Shown here piece by piece: positions 1 to 12,600 of a stretch of 64,000 nucleotides of DNA (its first letter is position 1; every line of letters begins with the position of its first letter). Under the pieces are notes generated by a model, which was given only the letters and a program-made list of their open reading frames with translations, was not told where the DNA came from and ran no database searches. The translations under genes and the position numbers were made by a program. The stretch is from Caenorhabditis elegans (lineage: Eukaryota > Nematoda > Chromadorea > Rhabditida > Rhabditidae): NCBI RefSeq assembly GCF_000002985.6, contig NC_003283.11, positions 930,001 through 994,000 on the forward strand, read 5' to 3'.

Positions 1-2
1 AG

Positions 3-221
3 GAAGACGTCTCTCTCGAGGACCAAGAGACCCATAAATTGGATTTGGATGAGTTTAAGAAAGCCGTGGCAACGGATCCTTTCCAAGTCACCCGAGAGCT
101 GTCAACCGTGCTTGGATCTTATCAATTCAACATTGTGCGGGGCTTGGAAGCTCCCGGAATGAATAAAATTATGGGTCGATTCATACCTCACACTTTGACA
201 CAAGCCAACCATGATTTTTGA
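3..221 (+). pseudogene. mariner transposase N-terminal fragment
   Basis: One open frame, cut by the window edge, reads through a mariner-type N-terminal helix-turn-helix. It has the SLEDQE linker, then LDLDEFKKAVATDPF, TRELS and GRFIPHTLTQ, which align with the usual ...EADPxQTTRELA...KWVPHEL pattern of mariner transposases. It stops at a TGA at 219-221, before any catalytic DDD region, and I recognise no transposase sequence after it. It is therefore a decayed fragment. A second mariner N-terminus lies on the opposite strand near 5 kb. Mariner identity is by family pattern. Confidence 0.75.
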
Positions 222-1030
222 GTGGATGATTCCTTTTCCCTCGAGGGATATAGATGCTCCGTTGAAATTTTCCGTTTGGCCGCAATTTTGGCAAAGTTTG
301 GAAAACTCATTCAAAACTCCGCTCCATATGTACATCACGGAACTGTTTTTTGATAGACAACAATTGAATAAATCGGGTTTTCGAAACATTTTTCATCAAT
401 TTGACTACAAAAGTGTAAAGTTCAAAATAAAGAAATCCATTGATCCACAAACCCGAATCACTCGAATCAATGAAATTCATGTATCCTATAGGATGGTCCC
501 AATCTTTTTATGAATCGGCAAACATGATTTTTTACATGAACGTGCGGCAAATTTGCCGTTTGCCAAGCAAGGAAAATTTTGAAATTTGTCGCACACAAAA
601 TGCTAATACAAATTTTATCCAAAACTAGAGACTTAATGAAAAAATTTGTGTTTCTTTCATTTCATATTCAAGAAGTCCAAGGCAAAAACCAGTAAACTTA
701 CAATTAGTTTTTCCATTAATTTCGGCACTTTTTGAGCTCTAAAAATATTTCGATTTAGCAAGTATGACGGCTATGGCAAATTTCCCGAATTTGCCGCACG
801 TGCGTACACCTCTGATGTGTATATTATTTTTGCGTCTTTGGTACATATTTAATGTAGGTAGTCTTCCCTCGGAAAATATTTCTATCAAGTTTCACCTCAT
901 TGTTTAAACAGAAACATAAAAAAAACTATCACTCATTTTGAGGTCTTGGTCTTGCAATGAGATTTTCGATTAATGACAATTTGTACATGTCGGTTTCTGA
1001 TAATATGTTCAAAAAATATTGTAGTTTTTA
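222..1030. other. AT-rich gene-free stretch with short TTGCCG inverted pair
   Basis: No convincing gene. A short inverted pair is present: GTGCGGCAAATTTGCCG near 541 and GAATTTGCCGCACGTGCG near 789. It belongs to the GGCAAATTTGCCG family seen at several places further on. The open frames here have no recognisable domain and AT-rich composition. Confidence 0.5.
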
Positions 1031-3187
1031 TATACAGGGTGGCTCGTAATTATGGATACGCAGTCCCGCGCTCATAAATACTAAGAATAACATTTAAATT
1101 AACTCTAGAATAACATATTTGTTTTCCGATATTCTAAAGAGCTATTGAGGTGACACTTTCATTAGAAAAAGTGGTGCAGCACTAATGGAAATGCAGCACT
1201 AATAGAGAAAATACGGTGATTGAAAACAGTACGTTTAAGTGGTCAACAATCAAACCGGAAAGCTCGGAATGTGCCCGTTCGACTCAGCGTGGCACTTATG
1301 AAAAGGTTATGCATTTCAATAACAATGTCACTTGATTCCACTGTTGCAGTTCTCTATTTATCAAAAATTGGTGTTATTATCATGTATATGGGCAGAGATA
1401 TGATAAAATCTGTGATCTCTATCCAAACTTGTACTTTTTCTAATGCCAAACAATGCGCCACGAACGCACTGGAATCGAGATTAATCATTTGAACAATTAT
1501 GAGAAAATTACTTGTGTTTCTAAAATGTACCGCATTTATTTTAAAAAGATCGATCTGTTGTATAACTTGAAAACCCCAAATAATGCTATCTGCCAAATTT
1601 GGCAAACCCTCATTTACTAGCGTGCTCATTCACTTAAACTCTCAATCCCTAACGATGGCTCAATCCCTTTTATGCTCATTTACTAACTTACACGCTTTTA
1701 CTCATTCACAGGCTACTACTCAGGCAAACACTCATTGACTACCTTTGCTCTCTGACTACATTCAGATGATCTTTGACTTATCTAATAAAGTAAACATATG
1801 TATTTATACAATATCTGATTAAAATTTGTAATCCAAAGCCCCCCCCCCCCTTACAAAAATTTCAATTTTTTTTGAAAACTTTTCAAAATTTGATCAGATG
1901 CTATAGTAAAAGGCAATGTTTGTGGTTTTTTCTAGTTTTGATGTTCTGCACACGATTTCAGACAAAAACCGGAGGTATAGTAGAACCCCAAAGTTTAAGA
2001 AAACTCACTCATTGCGGATGCTGATATCTCCGTTGAAAAGTTTTTTATGACAAAGTGATCAACTACAAAGTTGTTTATCATAATCTAAAATACAACTTTG
2101 TAGTTAATTGTTTTTTACCAAAAAATTTGTTGGTTGAGATATAAACAGAAAAAGAATAAGAAAATTCGGTACTTATGGGTTTCGTTCCCCCCAGTATGTT
2201 TTCCATAATTTTTAATTGAGACGTGAACTTTTTTTCATTCTCAGGCTTAGGAAGATGGTTTCCTAAGCCTGAAAATGAGAATAGTATCAAAATAAACTTT
2301 CACGTGTGGATTAAAATTAAAAATTCAGTATTGAATAATTAAATGAACATTTTGGAGGGAACGAAACCCATAAGTACCGAAAATTCAAGCACGAAGGTGC
2401 TGATCTTTACACAACTTTATCTCGACAAGCAAATTTTTTGTAAAAAACAGTTAACTACAAAGTTGTACTTTAAATTAAGATAAACAACTTTGTAGTTGAT
2501 CACTTTGTCATAAAAAATTTTTCAACGGAGATATCAGCATCCGAAGTTAGTGCATTTTTTGAGCTTAGGGGTTCTACGATACCTCAGGTTTTTGTCTGAA
2601 ATCGTGTGCAGAGCATCCAAACTAGAAAAATTACAAACATTGCATTGTTCTATAACATCTGATCAAGTTTTGAAAAGTTAAAACAAATTTGAAAAAAATT
2701 TTGAAAATTTTTGTACCTTTGAATTACAAATTTTCATCAGGTATTGTAGAAATATGTTTACTTTATTAGATAAACGTAGTCAAAGATCATTTGAAGGTAG
2801 TCAGAGAGCAACTGAAGGTAGTCAGAGAGCAAAGGTAGTCAATGAGTGTTTGCCTGAGTAGTAGCCTGTGAATAAGTAAAAGCGTGTAAGTTAGTAAATG
2901 AGCATCAAAGGGATTGAGCCATCGTTAGGGATTGAGAGTTCAAGTGAATGAGCACGCTAGTAAATGAGGGTTTGCCGCCAAATTCGTTTGTGTGACAGCG
3001 AATTCTTAATTGACAAGACAGCCAGGAGTCCATATTTTGACAAGACAAAAAGTTTTACGTGTTAAGTGATAGAAAAATGTGTCAGTTATCAATAAAATAA
3101 TCTTTATCTCAAAATTTTCCATGCTCACAAAAATCAAGGTTTTGTGTGAGCAACTAGAGTATCAATAATTATGAGCCACCCTGTAAT
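1031..3187. mobile_element. Tc1/mariner-type inverted-repeat element (nested)
   Basis: Ends are inverted: CAGGGTGGCTCGTAATTATG at 1033 and its near complement ending ATGAGCCACCCTG at 3183. Both are flanked by TA, as expected for Tc1/mariner target duplications. No transposase reading frame survives inside. The interior carries a GCAGCACTAAT/ATACGG repeat fragment (about 1170-1215) and a second, very large palindrome (next entry), so it is a composite, non-autonomous element. Confidence 0.7.
1590..2985. repeat. large foldback nested in the 1.0-3.2 kb element
   Basis: The left arm (about 1590-2190) and right arm (about 2370-2985) are inverted copies. For example, GGCAAACCCTCATTTACTAG near 1602 is matched by its complement near 2958, and the arms share the AACTACAAAGTTGT blocks. 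The loop holds CAGGCTTAGG...CCTAAGCCTG, which is also found in the loop of the 33 kb foldback. A C12 run sits at 1839-1850. Confidence 0.75.
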
Positions 3188-4363
3188 AATTGTCCTCGTT
3201 CATTTTACACAACTTTTCCAAGTGGCTCACTGTGTAATCCGAGCTCCATAACCACTTTTTCAGTAAACTTTATGTTTTTATATGCCCTCTTCAGCGTTTT
3301 CTGCCAAAGCTCAGTCATATTGGTTATTGGTGAGAGTTTTGGCTTCATTGATTTGACCTACATAACAAGTATAAAAATACAAAGAATAAATAGTAAAAAT
3401 AAAACTGATAGACAAAGCTTTAGCGAGTTGTTTTTTATAAGAGTTAAATTTACTTCAATCACAGTTTTAGTTTTGAAAGTTTGTCAGATTCAGCCCACTG
3501 CGTTTCTTTAGTTCATTTTGTTGTGGTAACTAAAAACGATAGCATCCATCGTAATGCACTAAAAACCACTTCTAGGCAAGGAAATAACAAAAATTCAAAA
3601 GAAATTCACACATTTGAAATTGCACCTCAACAATTGTTTTTTGAAAATTTTATACACAACTCCATTTTTCATTTTTAATCCAACTTAAATAATCAATCCG
3701 AAAGTCTTTTACATTATAATTCATAAATCGAGTTTTTCCAGACATATCAATGTATTTTGTTTTACTCCCAAAAATGTTATATTTGATCTACCGCGCGCAC
3801 ACGAATATTGGTACTATGCAGCGGGAGACGCAGATCGATATGCTACGCTGCCTGCGAGGCACACTGTTTAGTGTCCACTACGACATCCGTGAATGTGTCG
3901 TTATTTTTTCTCGTCTTACACATTTTTCTATTTGCTGTAACTTCTGTGACTATGGTTCTTTAAATTTTGAACCAATCTTTTTTCTTAAGATTATATTGAG
4001 ATTTACCTAATTATATACGAACTCTAATTTTTTAACATTGTTCTAAAAAATGATATATAGGCCATATATTGAACGTTTTGCATCCATCAGTTTCTTTTTT
4101 GTTTCTAAAATTTTTAAATTGGACTTCAATTTAATACATGCAATTTCGTAAATTTAACTTAGAAAGAAAGCTAGAAATCCAGTAAACCTCGCCGTTCTCT
4201 TAACACTATGAAAGTTTCCCTCGTCGTTTTTTTCCGATATTTGAAAATTACTTCGGGGCTCGTCTCTTACCCTAATCTTTTCTGCTATTTTCATCAAAGT
4301 TTTGATCTAGATTGGCTTTTTTTCCTAAAAACGGAACTGAATAGTGAACGAGATAATTTTTAA

Positions 4364-4366
<3 letters not shown>
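3188..4366. other. gene-poor stretch with one candidate small exon (3742-4010)
   Basis: Mostly AT-rich with nothing recognisable. The exception is at 3742-4010: a good 3' splice site (TTTTTCCAG ending at 3741), then 8 nt and an ATG at 3750 that opens an 86-codon frame. Its middle part (about 3785-3895) is clearly less AT-rich than its surroundings and reads like protein (...RETQIDMLRCLRGTLF...). I recognise no family. It could be a small gene, an exon of a gene outside what I can see, or a relic. A GAGACGCAG motif, seen in several promoter-like places in this window, lies inside it at 3825. Confidence 0.3.

Positions 4367-4395
<29 letters not shown>
4367..4395. repeat. (AT)n microsatellite
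   Basis: About 14 uninterrupted AT units in otherwise unremarkable AT-rich DNA. Confidence 0.95.
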
Positions 4396-4397
<2 letters not shown>

Positions 4398-4694
4398 AAA
4401 TTTGTGATAAATACAAATTACAAACTAATAGTTTTATTGATATTCGTATTCAAGTTTACTAATAATTTAGATTCCTCAAATTTCGGCAATGACAGTTTGA
4501 GAGAATATATTGTTCGTAATTTTTGGAACATCGAAAATGTAGTTTGATATAGGTTGAAAATTGCCGGAAACTTTTTGAAATTTTCCAAATGAATATAGGG
4601 CTTACTTCACCAATGCCTCATATCAGATCTAGAACAATAAATGCTTTCAGTTGTAGAAAAATTGACAGAAAATTTAGGTACTCGACATCTTAGA

Positions 4695-4780
4695 TACCGT
4701 ATTTCCTATATTAGTCTTGCCCTAACGGGGCAATCGAAAATTAGTCTTGCATGGAAGACTAATAGAGGAAATACGGTATT
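4695..4780. repeat. short palindromic element with TACCGTATTTCCT ends
   Basis: A compact foldback beginning TACCGTATTTCCTATATTAG and ending CTAATAGAGGAAATACGGTA, with TTAGTCTTGC inner arms. Related ends (ATACGGTATATT...) occur around 1200, 55.9 kb, 59.5 kb and 59.97 kb. Confidence 0.8.
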
Positions 4781-4930
4781 TTCTGATTTGATAGTACGAA
4801 TTAAGTTAACTTAATTACTAATGTAAGAAATGAATATATATACATTGAAATGCATTCTATTAGGTTGTGAAAAAAGTTTTCTCCGTTTGAAAATTTTACC
4901 CCGGAAAGTTGTCCAGCTCTCAGGACTATT

Positions 4931-5290
4931 CTATAATAGAATGTTGTAGAACATCCTATTTTTATACTCTCCAAAAAAATGGTTGATGACGGTTTTTTGG
5001 GGATGCTTGAGAGTCGCAGAAAGTTCGCGGTTCGTTGCTCTTGAATCATCTTCCAGGGCTCTCGAAATATCCTTATCGGTATCCAAAAGAGAGCGACCGG
5101 ATATTGGTTCTTCATCGAGATCGTAGTTTTTTTCGTGAACTTTTCGAACCAGAACTTCGTGGTATTGTAGGTGACAGAGTTCTTGACTAACACTGCACAC
5201 ATGTTACGACGAGCTTCGTTGCACTTGCAGCCTTGGGGGAATTCGTACAGAAAAACTCCTCAGAAGGCGTGCCGTTCGGCGAGCAAATAA
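4931..5290 (-). pseudogene. mariner transposase N-terminal relic
   Basis: Read on the minus strand, the frame contains GVFLYEFPQGCKCNEARRN, then a WFEKF-type segment, NYDLDEEPISGRS, DTDKDISRALEDDSRATNRE and a decayed helix-turn-helix. These match the order of mariner transposase N-termini (FLYEF...AARNI...WFxKF...LxDEPRSGRP...TTRELA). A frameshift near 5140-5160 separates two overlapping frames, and nothing of the catalytic DDD domain follows. It is a dead fragment. Confidence 0.7.
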
Positions 5291-5437
5291 TTTGTAGAAT
5301 AATAATCTAACGCGCCTTCCATCTTATTAGATCACCTTTTTCTAATTAGAAATGCCTGTTTCTAATAAGAAATGCTTATTTTCTAATTAGACCCTCAAAC
5401 GGGGTGTCTGAGTAGTTTGTGGTGCTTTCTTCTTCCA

Positions 5438-6137
5438 AGGTGGAATACGCTCAGTGGGGAAATTGCTTTAAAACACGCCTATGGTACCACAATGACCTAA
5501 TATCATGATTTAAAAAATTCAAAAAAGTCTCTAGATTTTATATCATTTTTGATAATTCAAAAAAAATCTCAGTTTTCACCTTATTCCTATTTGAATTTCC
5601 GCCAATTAGATTTGTTCGATGGAGCGCGCCTGCCATATTTTTTAAATTAATTTTATTTATTCTCGTTATTTGACTGATTTTCTTCATTTTATATAATTTT
5701 TCATCGAAAAACGAAAGAAATAAACAAGACAAATGCAAAATGTTTGTTAACAAGTAATTGAAAATAGGTAAAACTGAAATATACTAATTTCAGGCTTGTT
5801 GTCGGCGGAACTCAAATTATCACAGTTTTACGCATTTTCAGTTCCTTTTTGACAAAAATTTTGCATTTGTCTTGTTTATTTCTTTCGTTTTTCGATGAAA
5901 AACTATATAAAATGAAGAAAATCAGTCAAATAACGAGAATGAATAAAATTAATTAACTAAAATAATGCAAGCGCGCACCATCGAACAAATTCAATTGGCG
6001 GAAATTCGAATAGGAATTAGGTTAAAACTGAGATTTTTTCAATTTTCAAAAAATCATATAAAATCTAGAACATTTTTTTGAATTTTTTATCGTGATATTC
6101 GGCCTTTGTGGCCTCACTGAGCGTAGTCCACCTTTAA
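5438..6137. repeat. foldback element, AAGGTGGAATACGCTCAGTG ends
   Basis: The left arm starts AAGGTGGAATACGCTCAGTG near 5438. The right arm ends CACTGAGCGTAGTCCACCTT near 6136. Long internal arms match, for example ATTTGTCTTGTTTATTTCTT near 5864 and its complement near 5720. No intact coding frame is present. It ends about 330 bases upstream of the LRR gene. Confidence 0.8.
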
Positions 6138-6453
6138 ATTTAAATTCATTGTGTAACATATCCATCGTCTGAAAACTTTTTTTCGAACACCTTCGTTTTT
6201 GCTGGTAGTATAAAATAATCAAATATTTTTTTGTCTAACTAAATAATTTTATACTGCTCGGCATTCGAAAATTATGAGCATTTTATCAATAGATACTTCT
6301 AACATTACTCAAATTCACGATAAACTAAAAATTGAAGTTTTGTTGTTTATATTGCACGAGTGCTCCTTTTTATCCAATTAAAAAATTTTCCTACAAAATG
6401 ATGTCGTTCCTTACGAATACACTTTTTTCCTTGAAACTGAACTTGCACCATTT

Positions 6454-6463
6454 TAATTTTCAG
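6454..6463 (+). promoter_or_regulatory. 3' splice (probable trans-splice) acceptor at the LRR gene ATG
   Basis: The acceptor TTAATTTTCAG is immediately followed by the ATG at 6464. With no AUG-bearing upstream exon visible, an SL leader acceptor is the simplest reading. The alternative is an upstream exon within 6332-6460, where the same frame is also open. Confidence 0.5.
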
Positions 6464-6982
6464 ATGACATCTGTGAGGGCCCAAATTCACCAACAGCTTT
6501 ACAAGACTAAAACGATTGCACCGGCTCTAACAATCACAAATGCGGTCACTGGAGGTTTTGATGAACTCGGAGAGTTTGGTTTGGACGACGTTGAGGTAAT
6601 ACATTTAATAGAAAGTTATGAGTTTAAAGCATTTATTTTTCAGAATTTGATGATTTCCAATTCGCGACTGACAACATTCACCAATTTTCCGTTTATGCCG
6701 AAATTAAAAACTCTGGATGTATCCTGCAACAACTTCCATGGCGTGATTGACATGTCGATTCTTGCACGCAATGCTCCAAGACTTAAAGTACTCATTTTGG
6801 ATGATAATCAGATTCACATTGGCTCGATTTCCTCGCTGAATGGCGTCCGAAAGCTCGCCAATCTTTCAACTACATTGACAGGGGATGCATCACCAGAGCA
6901 TTGTGATCGAAATGAGAAGATTATTGCAAGAGTGCTGCCAAAACTGAAGATTCTTAATGACGAGGTTGTAAAGCGAGACGAG
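6464..6982 (+). CDS. leucine-rich repeat protein, ANP32-like architecture
   Basis: Exons 6464-6595 and 6644-6982 are joined by a typical 48-bp worm intron and encode 157 residues. After an N-terminal helix (MTSVRAQIHQQLYK...), leucine-rich repeats begin at about residue 45: NLMISNSRLTTFTNF, LKTLDVSCNNFHG, LKVLILDDNQIH. A cap-like end, VLPKLKILNDEVVKRDE, follows. This spacing resembles ANP32/SDS22-type LRR proteins, which act as protein-binding scaffolds or phosphatase/chromatin regulators; no acidic tail is visible. The end is unclear. Unspliced, the frame runs 12 more codons to a TAA at 7017. Spliced over the 47-bp intron 6983-7029, it enters the dehydrogenase exon in another frame and stays open to a TGA at 7624-7626 (312 residues in all). 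The exact orthologue is not identified. Confidence 0.75.
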
Positions 6983-7022
6983 GTATTTCAATTCTTTCAC
7001 GTTTTCAAAAGTATTTAAATAA

Positions 7023-9228
<2,206 letters not shown>

Positions 9229-9642
9229 ATCTCCTCTCTCCTCACCTCACGCCTACACAATTTTCACTTTTTACTTTTATTTCCCTTTTTTCTTTCCCAA
9301 CGGTCTACAATTTCTTTCCCAATGGTTATTCTTTTTCATTTTTTTCTCTCAATATCTTTCCTACCATGACTATTACGTTGTCAATATTTTCGTCTTCCAA
9401 ACTTTATGATTCCTTTATGAAATTCTTTTATGCCTAAACGTGGAGTAATAGGGATTTTGATTTTAAAAAAAGTCCAAAAAAGTTCCCAAATTCAGAAAAA
9501 AACACAAAAATCCGCTGATTGGTCCAAAAGTGGGCGGAGCCAATCGCTGATTGGTTGTAGTGCACATTTTGGAGAGAATTGTGATTTTTTCTAAACTTGA
9601 GACATTTTTGAACTTTTTAGTGTAAAAATACATAACACACAG
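9229..9642. other. convergent 3' region between dehydrogenase (+) and Tudor gene (-)
   Basis: Both genes end into these about 410 bases. No canonical AATAAA is evident for either. At 9516-9560 there is a CTGATTGGT...GTGGGCGGAGC...GCTGATTGGT block, a CCAAT-box plus GC-box repeat found five times in the window. Confidence 0.6.
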
Positions 9643-12600
9643 CTATGGAATAATCAAAAAATCGACAGGAATTGTGTGCATATTTCCGTACTCGTTGTAT
9701 CGAACGATGGCCGTGCGATTCGGCAGAAGCTCGGTCACGGTCGCCGGATAGAGATTGCCGTCGGTCCACGTGGCAAGGCACTGAGCTCCGACACGCCATT
9801 GGGGGCCACCGGTCTGTTGTTGGTGGGATTGTTGAACTGAAATTGAATGAAAATTTAAAAAAAATGTATTTTTGCACATTTTTGACTTAAAAAAATCTAT
9901 TTTGCTATAAAAAAATTGATCGAAAAATTCATTTTTTCCAAAAAATTACATGAAAACTTTTTTTTCGACAAATTCCAAAGAATTTCCAATTTTTCGATAG
10001 TTTTAAATTCTAAAAATTTTTGAAAAACCAAAAAAAAATTCTAAACAATTTAGTTTCAAAATTTCCTTTTTTTTAAGCTGAAAATCAAAAAATTCTCGAA
10101 TTTTCGCTTTTTTGATCGAAAAAACGCCTAAATTTCTAGTTGTCCTCTCGGAGTTCACAACTTTCGATGGAGCCCGTATTACTGGAATACAAAATTCTAA
10201 GAATGCGTATTAAACAACATATTTGAAGCGCAAAAATATCTCGCAGCGAAAACTACAGTAATTCTTTAAATGACTACTGTAGTCGATTTACGGGCTCGAT
10301 TTTCGAAATTACGAATGAATTAATATTTTTCACTTCGAAAATCGAGCCCGTAAATCGACTACAGTAGTCATCTAAAGGATTACTGTAGTTTTCGCTACGA
10401 AATATTTTGCGCGTCAAATATGCAGTAATCCTTTAAATGACTACTGTAGCGATTGTGTCGATTTACGAACTCGTTTTTCGAAAATATTTTTTCTCGAGCT
10501 CGTAAATCGACACAAGAGCTACAGTAGTCATTTAAAGGATTACTGTACTTTTCGCTACGAGATATTTTGCGCGTCAAATATGTTGCGCAGTACGCATTCT
10601 CAGAATTTTATGTCTTCGTAATACCATTTCTCGGCTCTTGATGCCCGAAATTTCCCATTCCACGTGGAGCTCCATGATAGGATTGCCCTTGATTATTTCC
10701 ACGTGGTGGTGGATTTTGTTGAGCCTGTTGTTGGAAGCCACGTGGATGATGCTGTGATGGTGGTGGTGGTGGTGGTCCCTGTTGAGATCCTCCGTGAAAT
10801 TGGCCGCCACGTGGAGGTCCCTGCTGGAAGAAATAGTTTCCGGTGCCACGTGGCGGGCCTTGTTGCTGGAAGTTCCCTTGATTTCCACGTGGCGTCTGAT
10901 GAGGCGCTCCTTGCTGGAAACTCTTCTGATTTCCACGTGGATGCCCTTGATTCGAATTTTGATTGAAGCTTCTAGGCGAATTCTGGAAATTTCTAGATAC
11001 TTCTCTAGGCTGCTGGCCTACTGAGCCTGTGCTCGGACGCTGCTGACGATCGCGATCTCGAAAATAGTCGGCTGCTCTATTTTGTGGGCCAGGATTCTTC
11101 GGGCCACGGTTACCGTCACGGGCTGCTGCTGGGCGCTGATCTGAAAATTTTAATTTTTTTAAAAATTCTTTATTAGGTCGGATTTTGAAAAAAAATTGTT
11201 TTCTTCGCTAAAAACCCAAAAACTGAAATTTTCACACATGTTACAGTATCATAGATTCAAATCGAAGGCAAACGCGCTCCACGGACAATTTTCAACGCTC
11301 CGCCCCCGAGCTATGGGTCTCGTTAGGTATTTGGCGGCAAAACCGTAAATTCAAATATTTCGACAATTTTCAAGGACTTTTTGCAGTTTTTATTACGTTT
11401 TCCGTTGTCTTTACTGATTTTCATGCCGAAATTGATGAGATCAAGTCTAAAAAAGATCATTTCGGCATAAAAATCAATAAAAACCGAGAAAATCACAACA
11501 AAAATAACAAAAAAATGCTTAAAAATCGGCAAAACGTATTGAAAATGTTTGAATTTTTACGATTTTTCCGCCAATTACCTAACGAGACCCATGACTCGGG
11601 GGCGGAGCGTTTTTAATTGACCCTGGAGCGCGTTTTCATTTCAAAACGACTTTTTTCTGCGCTTCTATAATATAAAATTCGATTTTTAACTTAAAAAGAT
11701 TTTTTAAAAATTTCTTCAAAAAAGTAATTATTTCTGAGAATTTTCGTTCCAAAATCCGGAAAATCGAATTTTTTTTCCCCGATTTTTCGATTTTCCAGAA
11801 AATAACGAATTTCTGGCTTCCCCCATAAATTGAAATGGAAGAGTTTGCCAAACTAGGCCATTTTGGCTCGGCCATATCTGGGGTAGATTTACGGCGCGTT
11901 GCGTGTCACGTCGCGGCTCGATTTTAGTTGTAAAACTAAATGTATTTGTCCGTGTGGAGTACACGATACTTTCTCACGCGTTGTCCGGCAGGCGATTGTC
12001 AATGGAGCGCAAAAAATTCAATGAGGAAGGCAAAGAACCCCGTGAAAACTCAAATTTTTTCGTTTTTTTTGAATAGCGCACGGGGTTCTAACCTTCCTCA
12101 TTGAATTTTTTGCGCTCCATTGACAATCGCCTGCCGGACAACGCGTGAGAAAGTATCGTGTACTCCACACGGACAAATTCATTTAGTTTTACAACCAAAA
12201 ACGAGCCGCGACGCGACACGCAACGCGCCGTAAATCTACACCAGATATCACCAAGCCAAAATGGCCTAGTTCGGCAAACTCTTCCATTTCAATTTATGAG
12301 GTAAGCCAGAAATCCGCGATAGCGGAAAATCGAAAATTTTAGTTTTTTTTTTTCAATTTTCTGGAATATTCAAAAATTTTCGAAAATCTGATTTACTTTG
12401 CGGAGCAGAATTTTTCGGGCCACGGTTATCGTCACGGGCTGCTGCTGGTCGCTGATCTGAAAATTTTCCGGATTATTTTCTCCAAAAAAAAATTTTTTTT
12501 TTCGAATCGCCTACCTCGCCTACCACCTGCACCTGGATATTTGAAATTCTCCGAATTTTTCACATTCAATTTTCCCATTTTTTCAGTCAAATGCTGTACA

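Noticed and set aside
10574..11024. Plus- and minus-frame alternatives over the RG-rich exon (HHHHHHH, HVAS, HVD strings)
   Set aside because: Shadow frames of the CCACGTGG codon repeats of the Tudor gene exon.
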